Under the pieces are notes generated by a model. It had not been told where the DNA came from. It made no database searches and saw only the letters and a list, made by a program, of their open reading frames with translations. The position numbers and the translations under genes are program-made. Shown one piece after another: positions 17,355 through 26,117 of a stretch of 64,000 nt of DNA (position 1 is the first letter of the stretch; every line of letters begins with the position of its first letter). This DNA is from Larkinella sp965227735 (GTDB taxonomy: Bacteria; Bacteroidota; Bacteroidia; Cytophagales; Spirosomataceae), in assembly GCF_965227735.1 (NCBI RefSeq), contig NZ_OZ245776.1, positions 248,001 to 312,000 of the forward strand, written 5' to 3'.

Positions 17355-17741
17355 ATGAGTACCTATCAAAGCCCTAATCCACTAATTCATTTGAACAACC
17401 TGTTGCCCGAATGGGGCCAGGCGGCCGACGAAATCTATCACAATTATCACTTTCTAAACCACGCCCTCAGCCAAACCGACCGCCTGCTCATCCCGGAAGA
17501 AGCATTGACCAAACTGGCAGGGCTCAAAGCGGCTCTGGTCATGACCCTGGCCCGACTGATTCAGGATTTACCGCCCTCCACGCATCGCGTTTCCAATGAA
17601 GCTGTTGATTCCATCAGCCGATTTAACGCACACATCAACACATTAAAAACCGTTAATTTACAGACAGACACCACGTTTGACGACTTGCTTCAACAGCACC
17701 CGCCTTTGAAGAACTGGTTTGAATCAACCGTTCACGAATAA
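17355..17741 (+). CDS. Hypothetical protein
   Basis: 128 residues, predicted all-helical and cytoplasmic, with no signal peptide or TM segment. It begins MSTYQSPNPLIHLNNLLPEW. Helices appear around QAADEIYHNYHFLNHALSQT and KLAGLKAALVMTLARLIQDL. I recognise no family. It lies 33 bp before another small unknown gene read in the same direction, so the two may form a unit. Coding is supported by an uninterrupted frame and neighbour-like codon use. Confidence 0.6.
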   Translation: MSTYQSPNPLIHLNNLLPEWGQAADEIYHNYHFLNHALSQTDRLLIPEEALTKLAGLKAALVMTLARLIQDLPPSTHRVSNEAVDSISRFNAHINTLKTVNLQTDTTFDDLLQQHPPLKNWFESTVHE

Positions 17742-17774
17742 ATTGCTGATTTTCTCCTCTAAATCCACGAAATA

Positions 17775-17960
17775 ATGAACGATACCGTCTACGTAACTGA
17801 ATTGCTCCGGCGTCTGAAAACCACCGACGATCCTACCCTCTTCGACACGCTGTTTACCTTATATATTTACCGATACCGCCAGGTTCTCAGTAACAGCGTC
17901 CAGTTTACGGTCGTCGAGAAGGCTCCTTTATCGCTGTATACGACCGGAAGCGACAACTAA
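17775..17960 (+). CDS. Hypothetical small protein
   Basis: 61 residues beginning MNDTVYVTELLRRLKTTDDP, with a short helix and a beta-rich tail ending LYTTGSDN. No family is recognised and no membrane segment is seen. It follows the preceding small unknown gene by 33 bp. The 130 bp downstream are AT-rich and empty up to the EamA gene. It may be real or a chance ORF. Confidence 0.4.
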   Translation: MNDTVYVTELLRRLKTTDDPTLFDTLFTLYIYRYRQVLSNSVQFTVVEKAPLSLYTTGSDN

Positions 17961-18093
17961 ACCATTCGTTAATCCCTTTTTCATTCTGACTATTATTAAA
18001 ATTAATCACTTCCATTAAAAAAATTTGCGGTTCATCTCTGGAAATATTTCTATTCCTTTGGTGTTGTAAAAACAACCAAGAGAAAAGTGAGTA

Positions 18094-19008
18094 ATGAATC
18101 CGGTCTACGTTAATAAAGTACAGCCTTCGCGCCTGACGCTTTGGATGGCCCTGATCTCCGTGTACGTTTTGTGGGGATCGACCTACCTTTTTGTTCATTT
18201 CATGACCGAGAAGATGCCGCCCCTCTATATGGCATCTTTGCGGCTCAGCACGGCGGGGCTGATTTTATTCCTGTATGCCCGGCTGACCGGCACCCCCGTT
18301 CCGGCACCGAAGCAATGGCTGTCGGCCGGAATCATCGGGGTTTTGCTGCTCACGATTGCCAACGGCAGCATGTCGGTTGCGCTGCAATACGTGCCATCCA
18401 GCATTGCCGCGCTGCTGGCCGCGCTGGTTCCGCTGTTCATTATTCTATTTAACTGGGTGGGTTTCGGCCACATCCGGCCCACCAATTTATCTCTGGCGGG
18501 TCTGGTACTCGGGCTGATGGGGGTTTCGTTGCTGGTGCAGCCTTCCGGTTCCGGGATGGTGTCGACGAACAATACCTGGATAGGCGTTGCTCTGATCATG
18601 GTGGCGAACGTCTCTTGGGCGGTCGGCACGCTGCTTTCTTCCCGGCTTTCGCTTCCTTCGCAACTGATTTCCAGTGCCATCCAGATGCTGGTGGGCGGTC
18701 TGGTGCTGTTCCTGCTCAGCATGATCACAGAAAACGTTACGCTGACGAGCATCGGACATGCGCCGGTAAAAGCCATTGGATCGCTGGTTTACCTCATCAT
18801 TTTCGGCTCCATCATCGGTTTTTCGTCCTTTGCGTGGCTGGCCCGGAACGCCCCCCCGCAACTGGTTTCGACCTATGCCTACGTCAATCCGGTGGTGGCC
18901 ATGCTGCTGGGATGGGCTTTCGCCGGTGAAACCCTGAACGCGTATTCCATCCTGGCCGCTCTGATTATTTTATCGGGTGTGGTATTGATTACCCTGGGCC
19001 GGAAATAA
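18094..19008 (+). CDS. EamA/DMT-family exporter
   Basis: 304 residues with ten predicted TM helices in two EamA halves (about 15-145 and 160-298). The opening LWMALISVYVLWGSTYLFVH and the end of the second repeat (VVAMLLGWAFAGETLNAYSI) are typical of the YdcZ/RhaT-like drug/metabolite superfamily. Inner-membrane export or uptake of small metabolites; substrate not predictable. Its stop is 7 bp before a family F inverted repeat shared with the convergent SDR gene. Confidence 0.88.
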   Translation: MNPVYVNKVQPSRLTLWMALISVYVLWGSTYLFVHFMTEKMPPLYMASLRLSTAGLILFLYARLTGTPVPAPKQWLSAGIIGVLLLTIANGSMSVALQYVPSSIAALLAALVPLFIILFNWVGFGHIRPTNLSLAGLVLGLMGVSLLVQPSGSGMVSTNNTWIGVALIMVANVSWAVGTLLSSRLSLPSQLISSAIQMLVGGLVLFLLSMITENVTLTSIGHAPVKAIGSLVYLIIFGSIIGFSSFAWLARNAPPQLVSTYAYVNPVVAMLLGWAFAGETLNAYSILAALIILSGVVLITLGRK

Positions 19009-19015
19009 ATGATTT

Positions 19016-19094
19016 GCCCCAACCCCCTGAAGGCCGGGCGGCCGGTGCCGGGCTTAAAAAACGGCGGATTCAAGCGTCCTTCAGGGGGTTGGGG
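19016..19094. repeat. Family F inverted repeat, copy F2
   Basis: CCCCAACCCCCTGAAGG (19017-19033) pairs with 19078-19094. It separates two convergent genes, 7 bp from one stop and 9 bp from the other, and could terminate both. Confidence 0.8.
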
Positions 19095-19103
19095 ACCAAC
19101 CGA

Positions 19104-19865
19104 TCATTCAACCGGTGGCGGACTCACCGCCGTCCAGCCGCCGTCGACCACCAGGCTCTGGCCCGTAATGTGGCGCGATTGGGGTGAAACCAGAAACAGG
19201 GCGGCATTGGCAATATCATCGACGGTGGCGGGTCGGCCCATTGGAGTAATCCGCGACCAGATCGGCACATAGGTTGGATCATCGAGCGTTCGCTCGGTTT
19301 GGGTTGCCCCCGGAGCCACGGCATTGATGTTGATTCCGCAGGGCGACAGATCGAGGACGAGGTTTTTGGCCAGCATCTCCAGCGCGGCTTTGGTCATGCT
19401 GTAGGCAGCCAGTCCCGGATGCGCCTGATGGCCCGTAACGGACGACATCAGCAAAATGCTGCCTCCTTCGTTCTGGCTCCGCATCTGGCGGGCCGCCCGT
19501 TGGGTCAGGAAAAAGCTTCCCCGCAGGTTCAGATCAACCACTTTTTGGAAGGCATCGGGCTGGTAATCGAAGAAATCACCGAAGATGGTAATGCCGGCAT
19601 TGGCAACGACGATGGTCAATTTGCCGAATTCAGCCACCGCTTTATCGACCATTCCCTGAATAAAGGCGACGTCGGAAGCATCGCCGGGATAGGCTAAACA
19701 GCGGCCGCCTTCCTGCTGAATGCGGTCGGCGGCTTGCTGAGCCGCAACCTCATCGAGGTCATTGAGTAAAACGGAAGCACCCTGGCGGGCAAGCTGGCGG
19801 GCAATGGCAAAACCGATGCCGATGCCGGCGCCCGTTACGATGGCAGTCTGGGTTTGGAAAGTCAT
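19104..19865 (-). CDS. Short-chain dehydrogenase/reductase
   Basis: 253 residues from the ATG at 19865 (MTFQTQTAIVTGAGIGIGFA); a longer frame to 19898 is less likely because the family starts a few residues before the TGxxxGIG loop. NAG is in VVANAGITIFG, catalytic Ser in LLMSSVTGHQ, Y-x-x-x-K in YSMTKAALEML, and the C-terminus has SLVVDGGWTAV. NAD(P)-dependent cytoplasmic oxidoreductase of unknown substrate. Monocistronic; convergent with the EamA gene. Confidence 0.88.
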   Translation of the reverse strand: MTFQTQTAIVTGAGIGIGFAIARQLARQGASVLLNDLDEVAAQQAADRIQQEGGRCLAYPGDASDVAFIQGMVDKAVAEFGKLTIVVANAGITIFGDFFDYQPDAFQKVVDLNLRGSFFLTQRAARQMRSQNEGGSILLMSSVTGHQAHPGLAAYSMTKAALEMLAKNLVLDLSPCGININAVAPGATQTERTLDDPTYVPIWSRITPMGRPATVDDIANAALFLVSPQSRHITGQSLVVDGGWTAVSPPPVE

Positions 19866-20053
19866 GAAAAAATGCCGGTGGCAAAAAGGTTGCTGCAAAG
19901 ATGCCCCAAATTTGAAAAAAAAGGCAACCTTCCGGCCGAATACTGTTCAAATCTCGCATCCATTCACTTCTTTTCCGGATTGAAGCATCCTGTAAAAAAC
20001 CGTACCTTTGGACGAAAAATCAGCAAAACCGATAGCCCCGACGGCTTTTTCGA

Positions 20054-21130
20054 ATGATTCAAAGGTCTCCCCGCCGATTGACTCCTTTCTTCTCCCGCTG
20101 GGAGCTTTGGTACCACATCCTGATGATGCCGGTGTTGTTTCCCGTCGGCAATTATTATTTCATTGGCCCCCGTTATTTCAGCGACGTTCGGGTGTTTTTG
20201 TTGGGTACAACGGTGGTTTTCGGACTCTACTGGCTTTCGGTCATCACTCTGACGCTGGCCGTTCGCGGGGTGATTCGCCGGTATCCCGACGTGCTCCGGG
20301 CCACGCACCGCACCCTGGTGATGCTGGCGGTTGTAGGCCTGATTACGGTCGGATTAGCGGTTTTGGATGTGTTCATCTACAGCCTTTTCCCCCTCCTTAA
20401 TGTCCCGTTTACGTGGGATGCCGTCCGTCCCATTCTGATTTTGGGGCTCATTTTCGATCTCTGTTTTTGTGTGGCGCTGAATGTTTTTTACACCTACAAC
20501 CAGTGGCACCGCGACCAGACCGAAAACGAGCTTCTCCGGCAGGCCACCCTTCAACACCAGCTCGACTCGCTGAAGATGAAAATAAATCCGCATTTTCTCT
20601 TCAACAGCCTTACCTCGCTGTCGTCGCTGATCGGGGAAGACCAGAAACAGGCTGAGCAATTTGTCGACCAACTCTCGAAGGTCTACCGGTATCTGCTGCA
20701 GGCCAACACCCACGAACTGGTCAGTTTGCAAACCGAACTGGACTTTGCCGGACAGTATTCGGCCTTGTTACAAACCCGCTACGGCCCGGCCCTGCACATC
20801 GCCCTGCCAGCCGATCCGAATTTCCCCGACACGCAGCTTCCTCCGCTAACACTCCAGCTTTTGATCGACAACGCGATTAAACACAACGTCATGAGTGTCA
20901 CGAAACCGCTGTCGATCCACATCGAAATGCTCCCCAACAGGCGTCTGCTGGTTCGGAATACGCTCCAGCGAAAATCGGTTAAAATGGATCTTTCGCAGGC
21001 CAGGCTGGCTACCCTGATGGCTAAATACCGGCAATTGGGTCTCGAAGAGATCCGGGTGGAAGAAACCGGAACGCATTTTGAAGTATCGCTGCCACTGCTG
21101 CGTTTTACGCCCCCACACAACGCCCCCTGA
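20054..21130 (+). CDS. LytS/YehU-type sensor histidine kinase (paralogue 1, G-box altered)
   Basis: 358 residues. Four TM helices (about 18-35, 48-70, 85-110, 125-150) are followed by a short linker helix and the His_kinase domain: H180 in INPHFLFNSLTSLSSLI and the N-box IDNAIKHN near 276. The last conserved segment, normally a GxGLxN-like ATP loop, reads QARLATLMAKYRQL here: the glycine is gone, while paralogue 2 has VGLSNILAKYR. ATP binding may be reduced. These kinases normally signal to a LytTR response regulator, and none is near. Followed 127 bp later by paralogue 2, probably by tandem duplication. Confidence 0.87.
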   Translation: MIQRSPRRLTPFFSRWELWYHILMMPVLFPVGNYYFIGPRYFSDVRVFLLGTTVVFGLYWLSVITLTLAVRGVIRRYPDVLRATHRTLVMLAVVGLITVGLAVLDVFIYSLFPLLNVPFTWDAVRPILILGLIFDLCFCVALNVFYTYNQWHRDQTENELLRQATLQHQLDSLKMKINPHFLFNSLTSLSSLIGEDQKQAEQFVDQLSKVYRYLLQANTHELVSLQTELDFAGQYSALLQTRYGPALHIALPADPNFPDTQLPPLTLQLLIDNAIKHNVMSVTKPLSIHIEMLPNRRLLVRNTLQRKSVKMDLSQARLATLMAKYRQLGLEEIRVEETGTHFEVSLPLLRFTPPHNAP

Positions 21131-21257
21131 TGTCTGCGAAATTTTCGCAATTCATCCCGTTTTTTTCGCAATTCAGGCGGTCAATCAAGCAATTTACGCA
21201 CTATCTTCGGGTTCCGTTCATTCAAAATCAGTAGATTAAGATGAACACGGTCGGTTT

Positions 21258-22325
21258 ATGAAGTCATTTATTTTCAGCTTGTTTCGTCGTTTTCCGCGTC
21301 TTCGGAAACAGAGCCAGTGGCACTTTTTGCTGCTGTTTCCGTGGTTCATCCCGCTTATTTCTTACTGGGTGGTAGGTGATCGCTATCTGACTCACCTGGG
21401 GACTTTTCTGTGGGCCACCTTCCTGAACCTGACCATTGGCAGCCTCTGTTTGTTCACCCTCGACCAGTTGACCCAGTGGGTGATTCAACGGTATCCGAAC
21501 CTGGGCCAGACCTGGCAGCGCGTCTGGCGATTGCTGCTGGTATTTGTGCTCGTAACACCCTGCTTCGTTCTGGGGGGGATTTTCATCTATGAAACGTTCC
21601 ACTTGTTTGGATATCACCACAATCCGGCCGCCACCGGGCAAATCCTGCTGCTTAATCTGGCGGCTAATCTGGTGTCGGTCGGTATCGATGAAAGCGTTTA
21701 CTCGCTGAATAAATGGCGCGAGAACACGCTGGAAAAGGAGCAGTTGAAGAAGGTCAATCTGCAAAGTCAGTACGAAAGCCTGAAAAGTCAGGTCAATCCG
21801 CACTTTTTGTTCAACAGCCTCAATTCGCTGTCGTCGCTCATTGCCGACGAACCTGACCGGGCCGAGGAGTTTGTCGATGAAATGTCGAAAGTTTACCGGT
21901 ATCTGCTCCAGACAAACGAAGGCGAACTGACTACCCTGGAAACCGAAATGACGTTCATCCAGTCGTATTTTCATTTGCTTAAAACCCGCTATGGTGCCGG
22001 TATTCGCCTGGAAATAGTGATTGCCGAGCCATTTCTTGCCTACCAGCTTCCTCCATTGACGTTACAGATGCTGGTTGAAAATGCCGTCAAACACAACGTG
22101 ATTCACGCCAGCAAACCGCTGTTGATCGAGATTAAAACCACGCAGGTCGGTCGGTTGGTGGTTCGGAACAACCTCCAGCAAAAAACCGGGCGGGTGGCCT
22201 CCAACCAGGTGGGGCTTTCCAATATTCTAGCCAAATACCGCCTATTGTCCCAAAGCGACCCGATTGTCACCTCCGACAGTTCTCATTTTACCGTGGCCCT
22301 GCCGCTGATGCCCCCACAGTCCTGA
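21258..22325 (+). CDS. LytS/YehU-type sensor histidine kinase (paralogue 2)
   Basis: 355 residues with the same plan as its neighbour: four TM helices, linker, H182 in VNPHFLFNSLNSLSSLI, N-box VENAVKHN, and a G-box-like NQVGLSNILAKYRLL. Sequence and length similarity indicate a tandem duplication. Inner membrane, with the catalytic part cytoplasmic. The N-terminal helices have no known ligand domain. No LytTR response regulator lies within the window, so the output partner must be elsewhere. A 170-bp gap separates it from the gluconate-dehydrogenase-like genes. Confidence 0.88.
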   Translation: MKSFIFSLFRRFPRLRKQSQWHFLLLFPWFIPLISYWVVGDRYLTHLGTFLWATFLNLTIGSLCLFTLDQLTQWVIQRYPNLGQTWQRVWRLLLVFVLVTPCFVLGGIFIYETFHLFGYHHNPAATGQILLLNLAANLVSVGIDESVYSLNKWRENTLEKEQLKKVNLQSQYESLKSQVNPHFLFNSLNSLSSLIADEPDRAEEFVDEMSKVYRYLLQTNEGELTTLETEMTFIQSYFHLLKTRYGAGIRLEIVIAEPFLAYQLPPLTLQMLVENAVKHNVIHASKPLLIEIKTTQVGRLVVRNNLQQKTGRVASNQVGLSNILAKYRLLSQSDPIVTSDSSHFTVALPLMPPQS

Positions 22326-22495
22326 CAACGGTAACAGTCCCGAAAGTGGCCTGACAGCGCTGAAATAAACGAAATCCCGAGCCGCTTCACCCCTTCTTTT
22401 AAACCCCGGTGAGTAAACCGGAAACATTCCCTGCTTTCCCCAATAGTAGCTCCAATCTTGCTTTTTACCAACTCTCTATTAAATTGATCCAAGTA

Positions 22496-23038
22496 ATGTC
22501 TACTCCTTTCATGCCTCGCCGGGAGGCTTTGCAACGACTGGCTCTACTGGTAGGGGCCACCTTATCGCTTCCGGTTCAGGCCGCCCTCCGGGGCGAACCC
22601 ACCGCCGGGGTTCCCCTGATCTTTTCGGATGCTCAGCAAAAACTCATGGCCGATCTGGCGGACATTATTCTCCCAACCACGGATACGCCCGGCGCGAAAG
22701 CTGCGGGGGTTCATCAGTTTATCGGACATGTCATCGGCCATTGTACGGCCCCGGCCCAGCAGGATTTGTTTCTACATGGACTGCAACAAACCGACGCCCT
22801 GAGTCAGGCGGCTTTCCAAAAACCGTTTTCACAACTCGGCATCCCGGAACGAACGGAGATTGTCAAACAACTAACCCAGCACGAAAAGCCCTTTTTCCTC
22901 ATCTTTCGCGAACTCACCATCGTCGGTTATTTTACCTCGGAAGCCGGAGCCACCCAAACCCTGGCCTACCTCCCCGTTCCGGGCCGGTTCCAGGGCGACG
23001 TTCCTTTAAAACCGGGTCAGAAGGTTTGGGCCTTGTAA
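22496..23038 (+). CDS. Gluconate 2-dehydrogenase subunit 3-like protein (Tat leader)
   Basis: 180 residues from the ATG at 22496. The upstream in-frame extension to 22409 is rejected because MSTPFMPRREALQRLALLVG is a proper twin-arginine leader. The mature part (KLMADLADIILPTTDTPGAK, then helices to FRELTIVGYFTSEAGATQTL) is the Gluconate_2-dh3 fold, the small helper subunit that co-exports FAD-dependent sugar or alcohol dehydrogenases. The large subunit follows 32 bp later. The cytochrome c subunit of the classical three-part enzyme is not adjacent. Confidence 0.88.
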   Translation: MSTPFMPRREALQRLALLVGATLSLPVQAALRGEPTAGVPLIFSDAQQKLMADLADIILPTTDTPGAKAAGVHQFIGHVIGHCTAPAQQDLFLHGLQQTDALSQAAFQKPFSQLGIPERTEIVKQLTQHEKPFFLIFRELTIVGYFTSEAGATQTLAYLPVPGRFQGDVPLKPGQKVWAL

Positions 23039-23070
23039 ACGAACAAATTGCTCCCTATCAGTAAACTACT

Positions 23071-24774
23071 ATGAATCTCAACATCGATGCGGTAAAAGCC
23101 CAAACCTACGACGCCATTGTGATTGGTTCCGGGGTCAGCGGTGGCTGGGCCGCCAAGGAATTGACGGAGAAAGGATTACGGGTCCTGATGCTGGAGCGGG
23201 GACGTCCGCTCGAACACGTAACGGGCTATACCGAGGCCCTGAAAGCGCCCTGGGAAATGCCGGAAACAACCCGGCTGGGCGATCTGGCCCTGAAATACCC
23301 GCAGGCTCCGCCGGATGCTGCGAAAACCGTTCCGACCTATTGGATGCCCGGTGCCGACGCATCCTACCGGCAGGAAAAACCGTTTCGCTGGCTGCGCCCC
23401 GACATCGTGGGCGGCAAATCCATCATGTGGGGGCGGCAGTCGTACCGGTTCAGTGACATTGATTTTGAAGCCAATGCCAAAGAAGGCATCGGCATCGACT
23501 GGCCCATCCGCTACAAAGACATTGCCCCCTGGTATTCCTACGTGGAGAAATTCGCAGGAATCTCGGGCGAAAAACTGGGGTTGCCCCAACTTCCCGACAG
23601 TGAGTTCATTGCTCCGATGGATATGTTTCTGGTCGAGAAAGAGGTCCGGAAAAGCATTGAGAAAAACTTTCCGGGCCGGGTGATGACCATCGGACGGACT
23701 GCCAATTTATCGGAAGCGCAGAAAGTCCACGTTGACAACGGGCGGTCGCCCTGTCAATACCGAAACCAGTGCATTCGCGGATGTCCGTACGGCGCGTATT
23801 TCAGCACGCAGTCCTGTACGCTACCCCCCGCCGTCAAAACCGGCCGACTCACCCTCCGGCCCCATTCGGTAGTGACCGAGGTGATTTACGACGCCCAAAA
23901 ACAACGGGCCTCCGGCGTTCGGGTAAAAGACGCGCAGACGTTGGAAAGTCAGGAGTATTTTGCGAAGGTCATCTTTGTGTGTGCCAGTGCCATGGCCTCC
24001 ACGGCCCTGCTCATGAACTCGGTTTCTGACCGGTTTCCAAACGGCCTGGGCAATGATTCAGGGCAACTGGGCCACAATCTGATGGACCACCACTTCCTGA
24101 TCGGGGCCAATGGACAGTGGGAAGGCGGACAGGATCGGTATTATTACGGACGACGGGCCAACGGTATTTACATTCCGCGATACCGCAACATCGGCTCGGA
24201 CAAACGCGATTACCTGCGCGGTTTCGGGTATCAGGGCGGTGGCGGTCGGCAGGGCTGGCAGCATCAGGTGGCCGAGCTGGCTTTCGGGGCCTCGCTGAAA
24301 GAGGAACTCACCAAACCGGGGCTTTGGAACATGGGCCTGATCGGGTTTGGTGAGCAACTGCCCGAATACAAAAACCGGATGTGCCTGGATAAAAGCAAAC
24401 TCGATCAATGGGGAATGCCGATGCTGGTCTTTGACGCGGAAATCGGCGAAAACGAGAAAAAAATGCGGGTCGATATGCTCAACGATGCGCAGGAAATGCT
24501 CGAAAAAGCCGGGTTGATCAACGTGAAAACCTACGACCGGGGCTCGGTCATCGGCCAGGCCGTCCACGAAATGGGAACCGCCCGCATGGGCCGGGACCCC
24601 AAAAACTCGGTGCTCAACGGCAACAACCAGATTCACGCGGTCAAAAACGTGTTTGTCACCGACGGTGCCTGCATGACCTCATCGGCCTGCGTCAATCCGT
24701 CGCTGACCTACATGGCGCTTTCGGCCCGTGCCGCTCATTTTGCCGTTCAGGAATTGAAAGCGATGCGGATTTGA
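23071..24774 (+). CDS. GMC-family FAD-dependent dehydrogenase (large subunit)
   Basis: 567 residues. The FAD-binding Rossmann motif is YDAIVIGSGVSGGWAAKELT, then GGKSIMWGRQSYR. A cysteine group C228-x5-C234-x3-C238 (CQYRNQCIRGC) sits where related FAD glucose/fructose dehydrogenases hold a 3Fe-4S cluster. The active-site histidine is H499 in VHEMGTARMG, and the second conserved position is the N of VNPSLTYMAL. It has no leader of its own, so it probably travels through Tat with the subunit 3 protein encoded 32 bp upstream. Periplasmic oxidation of a sugar, polyol or gluconate-like substrate is expected, with electrons passed to an acceptor not encoded here. Confidence 0.9.
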   Translation: MNLNIDAVKAQTYDAIVIGSGVSGGWAAKELTEKGLRVLMLERGRPLEHVTGYTEALKAPWEMPETTRLGDLALKYPQAPPDAAKTVPTYWMPGADASYRQEKPFRWLRPDIVGGKSIMWGRQSYRFSDIDFEANAKEGIGIDWPIRYKDIAPWYSYVEKFAGISGEKLGLPQLPDSEFIAPMDMFLVEKEVRKSIEKNFPGRVMTIGRTANLSEAQKVHVDNGRSPCQYRNQCIRGCPYGAYFSTQSCTLPPAVKTGRLTLRPHSVVTEVIYDAQKQRASGVRVKDAQTLESQEYFAKVIFVCASAMASTALLMNSVSDRFPNGLGNDSGQLGHNLMDHHFLIGANGQWEGGQDRYYYGRRANGIYIPRYRNIGSDKRDYLRGFGYQGGGGRQGWQHQVAELAFGASLKEELTKPGLWNMGLIGFGEQLPEYKNRMCLDKSKLDQWGMPMLVFDAEIGENEKKMRVDMLNDAQEMLEKAGLINVKTYDRGSVIGQAVHEMGTARMGRDPKNSVLNGNNQIHAVKNVFVTDGACMTSSACVNPSLTYMALSARAAHFAVQELKAMRI

Positions 24775-24823
24775 ACAAAATACGTTGATCCGTTTTAGTG
24801 TTTTCATTAAAGAGCAATCCATG

Positions 24824-25005
24824 TTTTGCCCCGTCAGGGGCTCCACAGCGCAGCGTCGGTAGACGAATGGAATTTTACCGCCATTCAGCGTGCCGATAGG
24901 TACGCGACCGTTGCGGTGAATGGTTACGTACTTACGGCACGTTACGCGAGAAACATTGCCCGGATTGCTACCGACGCTACGCTGTTGAACCCCTAACGGG
25001 GCAAA
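24824..25005. repeat. Family A inverted repeat, copy A2
   Basis: Outer arms 24826-24862 and 24968-25005 pair over most of their length (…CGCAGCGTCGGTAG / CTACCGACGCTACGCTG…). The inner stem, perfect in A1, is partly decayed here (GCGTGCCGATAGGTACGCG against TACGGCACGTTACGCG). It lies downstream of the GMC gene. Confidence 0.82.
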
Positions 25006-25038
25006 CAATTAGGCTACAACTCCTGTAAAACCGGGCTA

Positions 25039-25134
25039 CAAATGAAAAATGATGAATAAAAAATGTAAAGTGTTGGAATGCGCCAGCCTACTTTTACATT
25101 TTTCATTCATCATTTTTTATTTATTATTCATATT
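25039..25134. repeat. Family E-like inverted repeat, copy E2
   Basis: Arms of AATGATGAAT words (25039-25071 and 25090-25123) pair with a one-base slip. The centre contains CGCCAGCC, a possible decayed form of the D/E core hairpin. It ends at the stop codon of the dienelactone hydrolase gene. Confidence 0.65.
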
Positions 25135-25992
25135 TCACCCCAGTTTTTCCTTAAATAGCGCAATGGTGCGGCCCCAGGCGAGTTTGGCAGCGGCTTCGTT
25201 GTAGCGCGGCCCGGCGGTGTCGTTGTGAAAGGCGTGTTGCGCACCTTCGTAGACATACAACTGATACGGCACATTCGCTTTCTTCAGGGCTTCCTCGTAG
25301 GCAGGAATCCCCGCGTTTACCCGTTCATCCATCCCACCGTAATGCAGTTGAACCGTTGCTTTGATTTTCGGAACATCAGCAACGTCGGGCTGGCGACCGT
25401 AGAACGGAACGGCGGCTTTCAGATCGGGGTAATTAACCGCCAACTGGTTTGACATGGCGCCACCCCAGCAAAAACCGACGCAACCGAGTTTGCCGTTGCT
25501 GTCGGGGCGACTTTTCAGGTAATCCAGGCCTTTCAGGAAATTCTGCTTCGTTTTTTCCGCATCCAGCTTCCCAAACAACTCCCGCATCTGCGTTTCGTCG
25601 GTGGGCGTCCCTCCGGCGGCCGAGAGGGCGTCGGGGGCCATCGCCAGAAAACCGGCCAGCGCGAGTCGGCGGGTGACGTCCTCAATGTGCGGATTCAGAC
25701 CCCGGTTTTCGTGAATGACGACCACCGAGCCGTATTTTCCATTCGCTTTCGGACGCGCCAGATAGCCTTTCATGGTGGTGTCAGAACCCGGATAGGTGAC
25801 GCGTTCGGCCATGATCCGGTCATCCTGACCCGCAACGGTTTGCGCCTGGGCATAATTAACTTCCAGGGTTGATAAAACCGCCAGGGCTGCGGTCATGCCG
25901 CCGGTCAATTTGGCCAGTCGCGACAGAAAAACATCCCGCTTCAGCGGTACGTGAGTATACTCGTCAAATAAATTGATGATACGCTGATCCAT
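25135..25992 (-). CDS. Dienelactone hydrolase family protein, exported
   Basis: 285 residues, alpha/beta hydrolase of the DLH type: nucleophile C175 in GFCWGGAM, acid D222 in GGMDERV and H253 in GAQHAFHND complete the Cys-Asp-His triad; VVVIHENRGLNPHIED is the family's oxyanion loop. The N-terminal 50 residues (KRDVFLSRLAKLTGGMTAAL ... NYAQAQ) form a long leader, so export is likely. The substrate is a lactone or ester and cannot be named. It reads in the same direction as the araR gene but is separated from it by a D-type repeat. Confidence 0.88.
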   Translation of the reverse strand: MDQRIINLFDEYTHVPLKRDVFLSRLAKLTGGMTAALAVLSTLEVNYAQAQTVAGQDDRIMAERVTYPGSDTTMKGYLARPKANGKYGSVVVIHENRGLNPHIEDVTRRLALAGFLAMAPDALSAAGGTPTDETQMRELFGKLDAEKTKQNFLKGLDYLKSRPDSNGKLGCVGFCWGGAMSNQLAVNYPDLKAAVPFYGRQPDVADVPKIKATVQLHYGGMDERVNAGIPAYEEALKKANVPYQLYVYEGAQHAFHNDTAGPRYNEAAAKLAWGRTIALFKEKLG

Positions 25993-26024
25993 GAGTCAAA
26001 GGTTTAGCAGGAAAGATACAAAAT

Positions 26025-26117
26025 AGTTTACGGTATTCAGTTTACGGTTTACGGTGGCCAATCTATTGGGATGAACGCGTCAGCCACCGTAAACGGAAAA
26101 CCGCAAACCGTAAACGC
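26025..26117. repeat. Family D inverted repeat, copy D2
   Basis: Arms 26025-26059 and 26077-26117 of GTTTACGGT units. The right side of the core is intact (GCGTCAGCCAC) and the left side is altered. It ends at the base before the araR stop codon. Confidence 0.82.
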
